From assembly GCA_026770585.1 (NCBI GenBank), contig MU646528.1, positions 249,835 to 260,437 of the forward strand: 10,603 nt of DNA, read 5' to 3'. Numbering within the stretch: the first letter of the stretch is position 1; each line of letters starts with the position of its first letter. The stretch comes from Baffinella frigidus. Its lineage: Eukaryota; Cryptophyceae; Cryptomonadales; Baffinellaceae. Below, in pieces: positions 1-5,989 of the stretch. A program made the position numbers and the translations under genes. Under the pieces are notes generated by a model. That model made no database searches, had not been told where the DNA came from, and saw only the letters and a program-made list of their open reading frames with translations.

Positions 1-2042
1 GCCCTGGTTAAGGGTTTGGGGTTTAGAGTTTAGGGTTTGGAGTTTAGGGTTTAGGGATTGGGATTTCGGATTTAGGGTAGGCCTTGGAACTCCGTGCGGA
101 AGAGCCCCATGATCGAGTCGATCATGATGAGCGAGAACGGCCCTGGTTTGGGGTTTGGGGTTTGGGGTTTGGGGTTTGGGGTTTGGGGTTTGTGGTTTGG
201 GGTTTGTGGTTTGAGGGTTGAGGGTTGAGGGTTGGGGGCTGAGGGTTGAGGGTTTGTGGATTTGTGGTGTGTGGTGTGTGGTGTGTGGTGTGTGGTGTGT
301 GGTTTGTGGTTTGTTGTTTGTGGTTTGTGGTTTGTGGTTTGTGGTTTGTGGTTTGTGGTTTGTGGTGTGTGAAGTGTGGTTTGTGGTTTGTGGTTTGTGA
401 TTTATGGTTGGTGCTTTGTGGTTTGTGGTGTGTAGTGTGGTGTTTAGGGTTCAGGGTTTAGGGTTTAGGGGTTCACCGTCCTCCACCATCATGGCCTTGA
501 GGTCGTGCACCAGGCGCTCGAGGTGGTCGGTGGTGAAGGGGCGCGCGTGTACCTTGAGCGTTGAGGGTATGGGTCTTAGGGTTTAGAGTTGGGGTTTAGG
601 GTTGGGGGTTGGGGGTTTAGGGTTTAGGGTTTAGGGTTTAGAGTTTAGGGTTTAGGGTTTAGGGTTTAGGGTTTGTGGGGTTTGGGACCAGGTTCGTGAG
701 GATGTCGTCCCCCTTGACGTGGTGCTTCTCAGCGATGGCGTGGAGCTTCTCTGCGAGGGAAGTGCACGCCAAGATCAGTGCTGCGCGAGGCTCAGTCCCA
801 GCACAAACGATGCGCACGAGGAACACGGTGTGAGAAGAACGATGCACCATGGTCTCAGTTTGTGGCACCAGGTTCTCGGTTTGTGGCAAGCAACGGCATG
901 TTGGACGAGGGCCGCGAGCGGAGGGCGCCATCACCCGAACGGAAGGCGCCCTCCGTGTCGATGATGCAGACCTTGCCCTGCCCGCCCCCGACGTCTCTCG
1001 AGAGCTGCACAAAGCACAAAAAGGAGGCGCCGTGAGACTGTGCTTCGCGCGAGATGGACGAGCGCAGAAGCAGGGGGGGTGAGGAGCGGGAGGGGAGTAC
1101 CATGCCGGTGACGCACATGGTGTGCACCCACTGGGACTTGCCGGTCCTGAACTCGCCGTAGATCTCCGTGAGGGAGTTGCTCTCGATGCCGCCGCCGAGG
1201 AGCGCGTCGAGGGCCTTGCAGCCCGTCGTGATGCGCTTGATCTTCTGCCGCGCGAGGAGGTGCTCGCTCCCGGTCTGGAAACTGAAGTTCTGCCACCGCG
1301 CACCAGAGAGGTCAGCAAGGGTCCCGGTTTGTGCTGCTCTCCTCGTTTGTGCTGCAGCATGTCAAACAGGAGGCGCGCGCTCTCCGGATCCGTACCTTCT
1401 CCTTGCCGCACGCTTCGAGGACCTTCTCCAGCTTGGCATCTGCGCGTCGCGCAAGAGAATTCAGCGCCCGCACAAACGGTTTGTGCGGTTTGTGCTCTCA
1501 AGCGAGCACAACCCCTTGTCTGGGGGCGTGCGTGGAGCCGCATGCGCGCACCTCTGGAAAACAAGGTGTGCAAGGGATGCACTCACCAGTGATGCCCTTG
1601 ATTGCGAGCAGAACCTTCTTGGAGTGGCTGTAGACAGACTCGAGCTGCGCAGGGCGAGGCGCGCATGTCAGGACTGTCAGTCTCCCAAGGCAGCGCAGTG
1701 CGGGGCGAGTCAGAGCATGAGCGGGGCGTGGGGCAGCGCAAATGCAGCGAGTACCAGCGGAAACCAAGCGTGGTTGGAGCGCTGGGCGGGGCCAAAGGCA
1801 GCGCAAGGTGGTGCGAGACACAGCATGAGCGGGGACGTGGGGCAGCCGCAAACGCAGCGAGTGCCAAGCGTGGGAGGAGCGCTCACCGTCTTGAAGCCAG
1901 CGTCCTTGAACTTGTTTACGTCGGTCTTGGTGACGCCATGCTTGGTGATGACGTCGAGGTCTGTGTAAGACTGCACCTCCTCTTCCTCATCCTCTTGCTG
2001 CCGCACGGCCTCGACCTGGCTCGGGGCCTGCGCCTGCTCCAT
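1..2042 (-). CDS. DMC1: DMC1-type meiotic recombinase (RecA/RAD51 family), eight exons, 3' part off the left edge
   Basis: RecA-family ATPase that forms filaments on single-stranded DNA and drives strand exchange in meiotic recombination in the nucleus. My exons (minus strand, 5' to 3'): 2042-1887, 1644-1587, 1439-1396, 1289-1101, 1004-935, 750-689, 552-477, 142-83, perhaps continuing at 3-1. All junctions keep phase and total 715 nt, about 239 residues; the family is near 340, so roughly 100 residues are missing to the left. The start ATG at 2042 lies in a good context (GCACCATGG) and is followed by an acidic, Gln/Glu-rich stretch. Residues about 27-86 form the helix-hairpin-helix domain (DLDVITKHG, LLAIKGITDAK). 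Walker A is GEFRTGKS at 131-138 and Walker B is LIMID at 223-227. GGGIES and DSIMGLFRTEF resemble DMC1 more than RAD51 (DSATALYRTDY). Introns 1-7 are GT-AG (242, 147, 106, 96, 184, 136 and 334 nt); intron 8 seems to be GC-AG. Exon limits were set by hand from family alignment; RAD51 remains possible. Confidence 0.88.
4..82 (-). repeat. Putative intron 8 of the DMC1 gene, telomere-like
   Basis: After the FRTEFQ codons of exon 8 the minus-strand frame meets TAA within three codons, so the exon must end near position 83. The remaining 79 nt to the left edge are degenerate TTTAGGG repeats (TTTAGAG, TTTGGAG and TTTAGGG variants on the plus strand). The sequence AACCAG at 9-4 (minus) is a fitting acceptor: it would complete a Gly codon and begin the Arg expected in the family's GRGEL motif. 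The donor would be GC (82-81), not GT. Only three bases of the next exon are visible, so this is weak. Confidence 0.5.
143..476 (-). repeat. Intron 7 of the DMC1 gene, built of telomere-variant repeats
   Basis: 334-nt intron with donor GTGAAC (476) and acceptor ACCAG (147-143), joining the split Gly codon between exons 7 and 8. Read on the plus strand it begins with about eight tandem TTTGGGG units (146-205). A GGGTTGA section follows (205-250), then a long run of TTTGTGG and GTGTGG units (250-435), then canonical TTTAGGG next to exon 7 (440-470). The open frames across this stretch are only low-complexity Cys/Val/Gly/Trp translations and are not genes. The sense strand is the C-rich strand. 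Confidence 0.85.
553..688 (-). repeat. Intron 6 of the DMC1 gene, telomere repeats
   Basis: 136-nt intron with donor GTCCCA at 688 and acceptor CTCAAG ending at 553. It joins the exon ending DDILTNL to the one starting VHARPFTTDH, exactly where the RAD51/DMC1 family continues without a gap. The plus strand from about 560 to 685 is nearly uninterrupted TTTAGGG with TTTAGAG and TTGGGGG variants. The sense strand therefore reads CCCTAAA. The donor is weak compared with introns 1-4 (GTGAGC, GTGAGT, GTACGG, GTACTC). Confidence 0.87.
1687..1884 (-). repeat. Tandem duplication inside intron 1 of the DMC1 gene
   Basis: Two diverged copies of a roughly 90-100-bp GC-rich unit make up most of the 242-nt intron 1, at about 1689-1782 and 1797-1883. 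Shared blocks in order are GGCAGCGCA, GCATGAGCGGGG, CGTGGGGCAGC, GCAGCGAGT, CCAAGCGTGG and GGAGCGCT. The second copy runs into the splice donor (GTGAGC on the minus strand). Both copies carry small indels. I see no open frame kept between them. Confidence 0.75.
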
Positions 2043-2401
2043 GGTGCTGCGGTACTGGAACGCGCGCGCGCGCTGCGAAGGTGCGGAGTTGTCGGGGAGA
2101 GGCGGCGGTGAGGTGGCGGAGGGGGCGGCGGCGGCGACAGGAACGGGAGAAGACGCGGACCGTGTGCGATGCGAGCTGGGGTGGTGTGTCGGGGGAATTT
2201 GTGGCTCCAGGATTTTTGAAGACCTTTTTTTTTTCTCCTGATGGAGACATTTGGCGTCGAAAGTGGCCGATGAAAGAAAGAAATAACTAGGGCTCATAAC
2301 CGGTCGACCCAAATCTGGCGCCCGCTCCAGCCCACCAGCAACGATGAGCGCCGCCCAATCTGCCGCCGCCAACCGCGCGCGGACGCTGGCTATTCTGGCG
2401 T
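2043..2401 (-). promoter_or_regulatory. Upstream/leader region of the DMC1 gene; left arm of a 300-bp inverted repeat
   Basis: This stretch lies directly upstream of the DMC1 ATG (minus strand) and must hold its 5' leader and probably its promoter. The frame is open far upstream of the ATG, but comparison with the inverted copy at 2992-3308 shows frame-breaking indels (TTTCTTTCTTTCAT here, TTTCTTTCAT there), so it is probably non-coding. Blocks kept between the copies include CCACTTTCGACGCCAA, CCTGGAGCCACAAATTC and AGCTCGCATCGCACACGG. A CG alternation (2062-2072) and a T-run (2225-2234) are present. The arm spans about 2106-2401. No clear TATA box is visible. Confidence 0.6.
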
Positions 2402-2991
2402 TGGCGGTCGCAATAGAGGAGGAGGAGGAGAGGACCATGATGATGGCAGCCCTCCTCCTGGGCCTGGTCTAGCACCCCGTCTGAACTCCACAGCAGAACT
2501 CCGTCTGGGCAAGGAGCGGGGGTACGCGTGTGAGCAAGGAGCGGGGGTATGATCGCGACGTTGCACTCGCTGCGCTGCACGGACTGCGCAATGATGGAGC
2601 CCACGGCCTTCCACGTCGAAGCCTGCTCTTCGGCCCTCAGCTCGGTTCGGGCCTAGCCATATTAAGCCGGCAGGGGCGTGCGCCTCGAGCATGTCCTTTG
2701 GCCAGGAGCAAATTTATCGCAGTAAATCCGCAGTCCCCTGCTTTCTCGCCTCACGCTTCTTGCGCGCTCCGCGCATCCGCGTCAAGCCCAGCACTGGAGC
2801 CATACCCAGCTTGCTCATGCTGCTCGCCTACAGCCTAGCCGCTATTGGGGCACAGCCTTCTCGAGGGCCAACCATGCATGCTGAGTGCGACACGTCTGCT
2901 CATGTCTGTGATGCTGCCAGCTGTGCGCGCCTAGCCAGCGCCTCCCCAGTCATCGGGCAGCTGCACAGGAGAGATCTTGGTTAGCACAATC
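2402..2991. other. 590-bp spacer between the inverted-repeat arms
   Basis: GC-rich unique sequence. It contains a 16-bp perfect tandem repeat, GCAAGGAGCGGGGGTA, at 2509-2524 and 2534-2549 (period 25), and a GGA microsatellite at 2417-2432. On the minus strand about 2550-2650 is an open, GC3-rich frame reading TWKAVGSIIAQSVQRSECNV, which looks coding. I do not recognise it and found no convincing splice pair, so I do not call it a gene. The plus-strand part from 2691 is described separately. Confidence 0.45.
2691..2984 (+). CDS. Possible small protein with an internal signal-peptide-like segment
   Basis: Complete 97-codon frame from ATG to TAG, not recognised. The first 40 residues are basic and Ser/Pro-rich. 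A hydrophobic segment follows around residues 38-54 (SLLMLLAYSLAAIGAQ), then a hydrophilic tail with four Cys (HAECDTSAHVCDAASCARL). Starting at the internal Met at 2814, the product would look like a small secreted Cys-containing peptide of about 57 residues. It sits in the spacer between the inverted copies of the DMC1 upstream region, on the plus strand. In GC-rich DNA a frame of this length can arise by chance, and there is no homology to support it. Confidence 0.22.
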   Translation: MSFGQEQIYRSKSAVPCFLASRFLRAPRIRVKPSTGAIPSLLMLLAYSLAAIGAQPSRGPTMHAECDTSAHVCDAASCARLASASPVIGQLHRRDLG

Positions 2992-3308
2992 ACGCCAGAA
3001 TAGCCAGCGTCCGCGCGCGGCTGGCGGCAGATGATTGGGCGGCAGTCATCGTTGCTGGTGGGTTGGAGCCCGGCCAGGTGGGGTGCGACTGGATGGGGAG
3101 GAAGGTGCTCGAGGCTCGACCAGTTATGAGCCTGGGTTATTTCTTTCATCCGCCACTTTCGACGCCAAGAGTCTCCACCAGGGAGGAAAAACACGGGCCT
3201 TCAGAAAACCCTGGAGCCACAAATTCTCCCGAAACATCCCCAGCTCGCATCGCACACGGTCCGCGTCTTCCCGCCGCCGCCACCCCATCCGCCACCCCGC
3301 CTCACCGT
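2992..3308 (+). repeat. Inverted copy of the DMC1 upstream region (right arm)
   Basis: Reverse-complement match to 2106-2401, starting with ACGCCAGAATAGCCAGCG and ending at CTCACCG. Small indels and about 37 extra bases near 3078-3114 separate the arms. The copy ends about 60-70 bp short of where an ATG and DMC1 exon 1 would be expected on the plus strand; a MITE-like element begins at 3321. It is either a truncated second gene copy facing right, or a duplicated promoter fragment. Confidence 0.85.
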
Positions 3309-3320
3309 GGGTGGCTCATA

Positions 3321-3437
3321 GAGGGGTACCTCGCTCGTAAGAAACCGCCCCCCCCTAGGACCCTACAGCAGGCCTATGCCTAGGGCCCTATGGTGGTCCT
3401 CTTGGGGGGGCGGTCTCTCATGAGCGAGGTACCCCTG
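3321..3437. mobile_element. MITE family 1 (pogo/Tigger-like ends), copy 1
   Basis: 117-bp palindromic element. The left end is GAGGGGTACCTCGCTCGTAA after a TA (3319-3320); the right end is the inverted TGAGCGAGGTACCCCTG. The arms continue through an AGAAACCGCCCCCC / GGGGGGGCGGTCTCT match, and CCTAGG-type motifs fill the centre. Ends of the CAGNNNTACCTCG type next to TA recall Tc1/mariner-pogo (Tigger) elements, which duplicate TA on insertion. No transposase is present. The right flank lacks TA because a second element starts there at once. Confidence 0.75.
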
Positions 3438-3625
3438 CAGGGGTACCTCGGCTGTAAGAACACCCTTGCCTCAGGGTCGGCCGTTGGGCGTGTTCTTAAA
3501 TCAGTTCTGGAGGGTTGACTAAACGCGAGATTGAATCAACCCTCTGGTACTAAATTAAGAACACGCACGGGTCGAATCCGTTCCGTATTCTTAAGTTACG
3601 GGTTCTTGTACACACGGTATCCCTG
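3438..3625. mobile_element. MITE family 1 relative, 188 bp, with an internal hairpin
   Basis: Begins CAGGGGTACCTCGGCTGTAA immediately after copy 1 and ends in CACGGTATCCCTG followed by TA (3626-3627). The outer ends are imperfect inverted repeats (CAGGGGTACC / CAGGGATACC, then TGTAAGAAC / TGTACAAGAAC). Inside, 3488-3518 and 3536-3566 form a roughly 31-bp imperfect stem (GCGTGTTCTTAA outermost, GAGGGTTGA next to the loop) with a 17-nt loop. It is non-coding and probably nested in or abutting copy 1. Confidence 0.6.
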
Positions 3626-3647
3626 TACACTTGCCCCGAAATTCATT

Positions 3648-3808
3648 CCACACGGCGGGCTACGAAGGGATTTTCGGGCGCTGAGAGCCCGACTTTCCGT
3701 AACCTTGTCCGTAGGAACCACCCTATGTCCCGACGGGGTGCCTACCGTAGGGTCCTAGGTCTGATCGCTTAGGGGTTATTCAAAATCCCTTCGAAGTCCG
3801 CTGTGTGG
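3648..3808. mobile_element. MITE family 2, copy A
   Basis: 161-bp element with about 27-bp terminal inverted repeats, CCACACGGCGGGCTACGAAG on the left and the complement of CCACACAGCGGACTTCGAAG on the right, both continuing GGATTTT. Near the left end is a small stem TCGGGC-7 nt-GCCCGA (3674-3692). The core holds CCTACCGTAGGGTCCTAGG, which also resembles the centre of family 1. It is about 75-80% identical by eye to copy B at 5990-6151. No coding capacity or clear target-site duplication. Confidence 0.75.
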
Positions 3809-3857
3809 TGGGAGCCACCGCCGGCACCGCCGGATAGCCTAAGATCACGACGTAAAG

Positions 3858-4087
3858 AGTGCACACGACCTCGCTGTAGGTCCTGCTCAGACACAGCCTC
3901 GGTGTGGGTGCATATATCGGCAATGTCGGTATTGATAAAGGTCTCTCGCAACAGCCTACGGCAACGCTATCCCCTCGCGGAACACGCCATGCCCTCTCTC
4001 AGACACAGCCTCGGTTGGAGTGCATACATGTACATGGTGACCGTGTTGGTATATAATACAGATCTCTCACTACAGCTTACGGCCACT
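3858..4087 (+). repeat. Duplicated 110-bp module with AGACACAGCCTCGGT
   Basis: Two diverged direct copies, period about 112: 3886-3968 and 3998-4087. Shared blocks are CTCAGACACAGCCTCGGT, GTGCATA, GGTAT-GATA, TCTCTC and ACAGCYTACGGC. A shorter, inverted relative lies at about 6165-6235, centred on GAGGCTGTGTCTGAGCAG (6179-6196). Two of the three copies directly follow a family-2 MITE. The module is non-coding, since stops and indels break every frame between copies. Confidence 0.6.
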
Positions 4088-4144
4088 GTGGGCATCTAGG
4101 CTCTAAGGGATCCTAAGGATGCAAGGTTATGAGGCTTCCAAGTA

Positions 4145-4248
4145 CAGGGGTACCTCGCTCATAAGAAACACCCACCCCCCTAGGACCACCATAGGGTCCT
4201 AGGCATAGACCTACTGTAGGGTCCTAGGGAGGTGTGGTTTCTTATCCC
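4145..4248. mobile_element. MITE family 1, copy 2 (right end lost)
   Basis: The left end CAGGGGTACCTCGCTCATAA follows TA (4143-4144). The arm AAGAAACACC pairs with GGTGTGGTTTCTT near 4231-4243, with CCTAGG/CCATAGG/CTGTAGG motifs between. The expected right end (GAGCGAGGTACCCCTG) is absent; instead ATCCCTTAAGTGACC begins, a motif that also lies just past copy 3 (ATCCCTTAAGCGGCC, 9761-9775). This suggests an internal deletion of the right terminus. Confidence 0.65.
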
Positions 4249-4349
4249 TTAAGTGACCATAGGGTGAATATTCACCCTAACTCGCCCTAGGCAGGTCCTA
4301 GGGCCCTACCGTAGGGCGTATGCGCCTACTCGCCACTTCAGGGATAAGC
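4241..4349. repeat. Palindromic segment joined to MITE copy 2
   Basis: CTTATCCCTTAAGTG at 4241-4255 is matched in inverted orientation by CACTTCAGGGATAAG at 4335-4349. Between them are smaller palindromes (GGTGAATATTCACC, TAGGGCCCTA, GCGTATGCGC). The block is flanked by GAGGCTTCCAAGTA (4131-4144, left of MITE copy 2) and GAGGCTTCCAAAGTA (4350-4364), which could be a duplicated insertion site for the whole 4145-4349 unit or a chance remnant of a tandem duplication. Confidence 0.5.
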
Positions 4350-4384
4350 GAGGCTTCCAAAGTAGATTCAATAAGGCGTCTCAC

Positions 4385-4498
4385 GCGATCCACATCCGGA
4401 ACGCGCCGCGCGTGCAATTCTCGATCTTGTGTTGGTGGTAGTAGTGTCCCCGCTCCCAGAACCCCCAGAGCCCTCTGCTGTCTCCGAAGGCTACGTAC
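4385..4498 (-). CDS. Candidate internal exon, product not recognised
   Basis: Open minus-strand stretch of 114 nt between acceptor TGAGCAG (ending 4499) and a good donor GTGAGA (4384). It reads xYVAFGDSRGLWGFWERGH followed by YYHQHKIENCTRGAFRMWI: aromatic- and His-rich, with many GC-ending codons. Its last part, CGGCGCGTTCCGGATG, is identical over 16 nt and in the same frame to the end of the candidate exon at 8553-8657 (both give GAFRM). A short telomere-like tract lies just upstream (4536-4561). No family is recognised; it could also be a fragment without function. Confidence 0.33.
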
Positions 4499-4535
4499 CT
4501 GCTCACCGACCCGGACAGGCGTCAGAGCTTCTAGG

Positions 4536-4561
4536 CGTTTAGGGTTTAGGGTTGAGGGTGT
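4536..4561 (-). repeat. Short telomere-like tract
   Basis: Three to four units of GTTTAGG/GTTGAGG on the plus strand, upstream (minus sense) of the candidate exon at 4385-4498. The C-rich strand is on the same strand as that candidate exon, as in the DMC1 introns. Confidence 0.8.
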
Positions 4562-4599
4562 GTCTGACAAATCGACTCTCCGTGTCAGCCCAGGAACCC

Positions 4600-4612
4600 T
4601 CTGAGAGAGAGA

Positions 4613-4652
<40 letters not shown>

Positions 4653-4725
4653 GACTGAGAGCGTGCGCGCGCGCAAGAAAGCGAGAGAGCGAGAGAAACA
4701 GCCAGCCAGCCAGACAGACAGACCG
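4600..4725. repeat. Compound microsatellite (GA, GT, GC, CCAG, CAGA)
   Basis: Successive runs of GAGAGA (4601-4612), GTGTGT (4613-4628), GAGAGA (4629-4649), GCGCGC (4663-4672), GAGA-rich (4679-4698), CCAG (4700-4713) and CAGA (4713-4722). The purine strand is continuous for long stretches. The open frame through it is low-complexity and not a gene. Confidence 0.95.
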
Positions 4726-4746
4726 AGACTAAGAGACTAAGATATA

Positions 4747-4942
4747 ATGGCGGCTGGTGGTATCAATGAAGATCTGTCTCTCTGTGGGCGCCCTAAACCC
4801 TAAACCCTAGACACGACACCCTGCACCCTAAACCCTTCACCGTCAACCCCAAACCCTACACCCTAAACCCTTCAGACCGGACGTGGTCATTCCCGTTGCG
4901 GGAGCTATACGTCTTGAGCAGCTCAATGTGATCGCTGCCTGA
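4747..4942 (+). CDS. Very tentative two-exon mini-gene around a plus-sense telomere-like intron
   Basis: An ATG at 4747 opens MAAGGINEDLSL, then a GT (4784) starts a CCCTAAA tract that ends in TTCAG (4875). Joining 4747-4783 to 4876 keeps a frame (YRTWSFPLRELY...) to TGA at 4933-4935; an alternative frame in the second part reads PDVVIPVAGAIRLEQL and stops at TGA near 4942. The minus strand of 4880-4972 is open too, so the coding strand is uncertain. What stands out is that the tract is reversed relative to every other tract in the window and the splice-like signals are reversed with it. The product is short and unrecognised. Confidence 0.2.
4787..4874 (+). repeat. Telomere-like tract in reverse orientation (CCCTAAA on the plus strand)
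   Basis: Degenerate CCCTAAA units (CCCTAAACCCTAGAC, CACCCTAAACCCTTCACC, CCCCAAACCCTACACC). All other tracts in the window have TTTAGGG on the plus strand, so this one has been inverted or was inserted separately. Confidence 0.92.
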
Positions 4943-5338
4943 AATCACCTCCATCAGCTCCCCCACCTAAAAGAGGGAAAAAACGTTTAGTCATGAGCTC
5001 CCACACCGAAAAGAGAAAGCTAGCTCTGTCTTAGTCTATTTGGGCTCACAAAATTGGTGAGCGAATCCTAGCTCTGTATCAGTATGTTTGGACTCACCAA
5101 TTTGGTGGGCGCGGGCTCTTCCCCACCCCAAAGTTGGCGGATCTGTACCACACACCCAGCATGTCAAGTTGAGAATAGTCGGTCAACCCGAGCGAGACAG
5201 AGCTAGAAATCGCCCAGGCTGCGGGCACGCGCCTTGCACTCGCCTTACAAGGGCTGTACTTGTAAAATATACAGTTTCCACCTGTATTCTACATGACCTT
5301 CCTGACACGAAATTTTGGCGGGAAAGTGACCTTCATTC
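4943..5338. other. Unique region with a 44-bp direct duplication and an E2F-like site
   Basis: No supported gene. CTAGCTCTG...TTGGTGAGCG at 5020-5063 is repeated with changes at 5068-5111 (period 48). Each copy ends in a short palindrome (GCTCACAAAATTGGTGAGC; CTCACCAATTTGGTGGG). AGCTCCC-ACC-AAAAGAG occurs at about 4957 and again at 4997. TTTTGGCGGGAAA at 5313-5325 matches the classic E2F-type binding site. The plus-strand frame at 5088-5360 is probably chance. Confidence 0.5.
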
Positions 5339-5812
5339 GGGTTTAGAATTTAGGGTTTAGGGATTAGTGTTGAGGGTTGAGGGTTGAGTGTTGAGTGTTG
5401 AGTGTTGAGTGTTTAGGGTTTAGGGTTTAGGGTTTAGGGTGAAGGATTTAGGGTTAAGGGTTTAGGGTTTAGGGTTTAGGGTTGAAAGTTGAGGGTTGAG
5501 GGTTTAGGGTGCAGGGTTCAGGGTTTAGGATTTAGGGTCTTGGGTCTTGGATCTTGGGTCTAGGGTGTAGGCTTTCGGGTTTAGGGTTTAGGGTTTAGGG
5601 TTTAGGGTTTAGGATTTAGCGTTTTGGGTTTAGGGTTTAGGGTTTAAGGTTTAGGGTTTAAGGTTTAGGGTTGAGGGTTGAGGGTGAAGGGTTTAGGGTT
5701 TAGGGTTCAGGGTTCAGGGTACAGGTTTGAGTGTTTAGTGTTTGGTGTTTAGGGTTTAGGATTTAGTGTTTAGCATTTATGGTTTAGGGTTTATTGTTTA
5801 GTGTGTAGGAAC
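5339..5812 (-). repeat. Long telomere-like tract, about 470 bp
   Basis: TTTAGGG on the plus strand with frequent variants (GTTGAGG, GTTGAGT, TTTAGGA, TTCAGGG, TCTTGGG, TTTCGGG, TTTAAGG). Variants are clustered: GAGTGTTGAGTGTT at 5388-5412, TCTTGGG near 5537-5556, TTTAGTG near 5730-5800. This is local spread of variants, as expected for interstitial, recombining repeats and not for an active telomere end. It begins directly after the candidate donor at 5817 (minus). Confidence 0.95.
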
Positions 5813-5817
5813 GCAAC

Positions 5818-5952
5818 CTGCATCCGCCGCTCCTTCGGCAGGTCTTTCACGTTGGACGCACTCCCAGAAGTCAGCCTCTCCCACCCCCCGCTGCTATCCC
5901 GCTTCGCCGCTCCCGACTCGCCCTCTGGGGCTTTGTCGTGCAGGCCCATCGC
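5818..5952 (-). CDS. Candidate internal exon (45 codons, phase 0-0), product not recognised
   Basis: 135-nt open stretch between acceptor TGTTGTGCAG (ending 5953) and donor CAG|GTTGCG (5817). It begins AMGLHDKAPEGESGAAKRDS and ends NVKDLPKERRMQ: hydrophilic, Lys/Glu/Ser/Gly-rich, likely a disordered linker. A long CCCTAAA tract (sense strand) follows the donor directly, the same layout as DMC1 introns 6-8. The frame is also open upstream of the acceptor and downstream to TAA, so a short terminal exon ending FLHTKQ is an alternative. Confidence 0.33.
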
Positions 5953-5989
5953 CTGCACAACAGTCAGAGTGAGGTCGTTATTACTACCA

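Noticed and set aside
218-586. Overlapping plus-strand frames rich in Cys, Val, Gly and Trp
   Set aside because: They are translations of TTTGTGG/GTGTGG repeats inside intron 7 of the DMC1 gene; no start context and no non-repeat content.
659-1582. 307-codon minus-strand frame from 1582
   Set aside because: It crosses several introns of the DMC1 gene and matches the family only over the exon at 689-750; the rest is Arg/Ser/Ala-rich noise.
1168-1968. 266-codon plus-strand frame
   Set aside because: It lies antisense to DMC1 exons 1-4 and is open because of GC-rich codon structure on the other strand.
1710-2438. N-terminal extension of the recombinase upstream of the ATG at 2042
   Set aside because: The frame is open, but the inverted copy of this region shows frame-breaking indels, and DMC1/RAD51 proteins start near the acidic N-terminus.
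3438-4100. CRISPR array or rRNA fragment suggested by repeated palindromes
   Set aside because: Repeats are few, diverged, not evenly spaced and have terminal inverted repeats; the setting is eukaryotic; no rRNA core motif is recognised.
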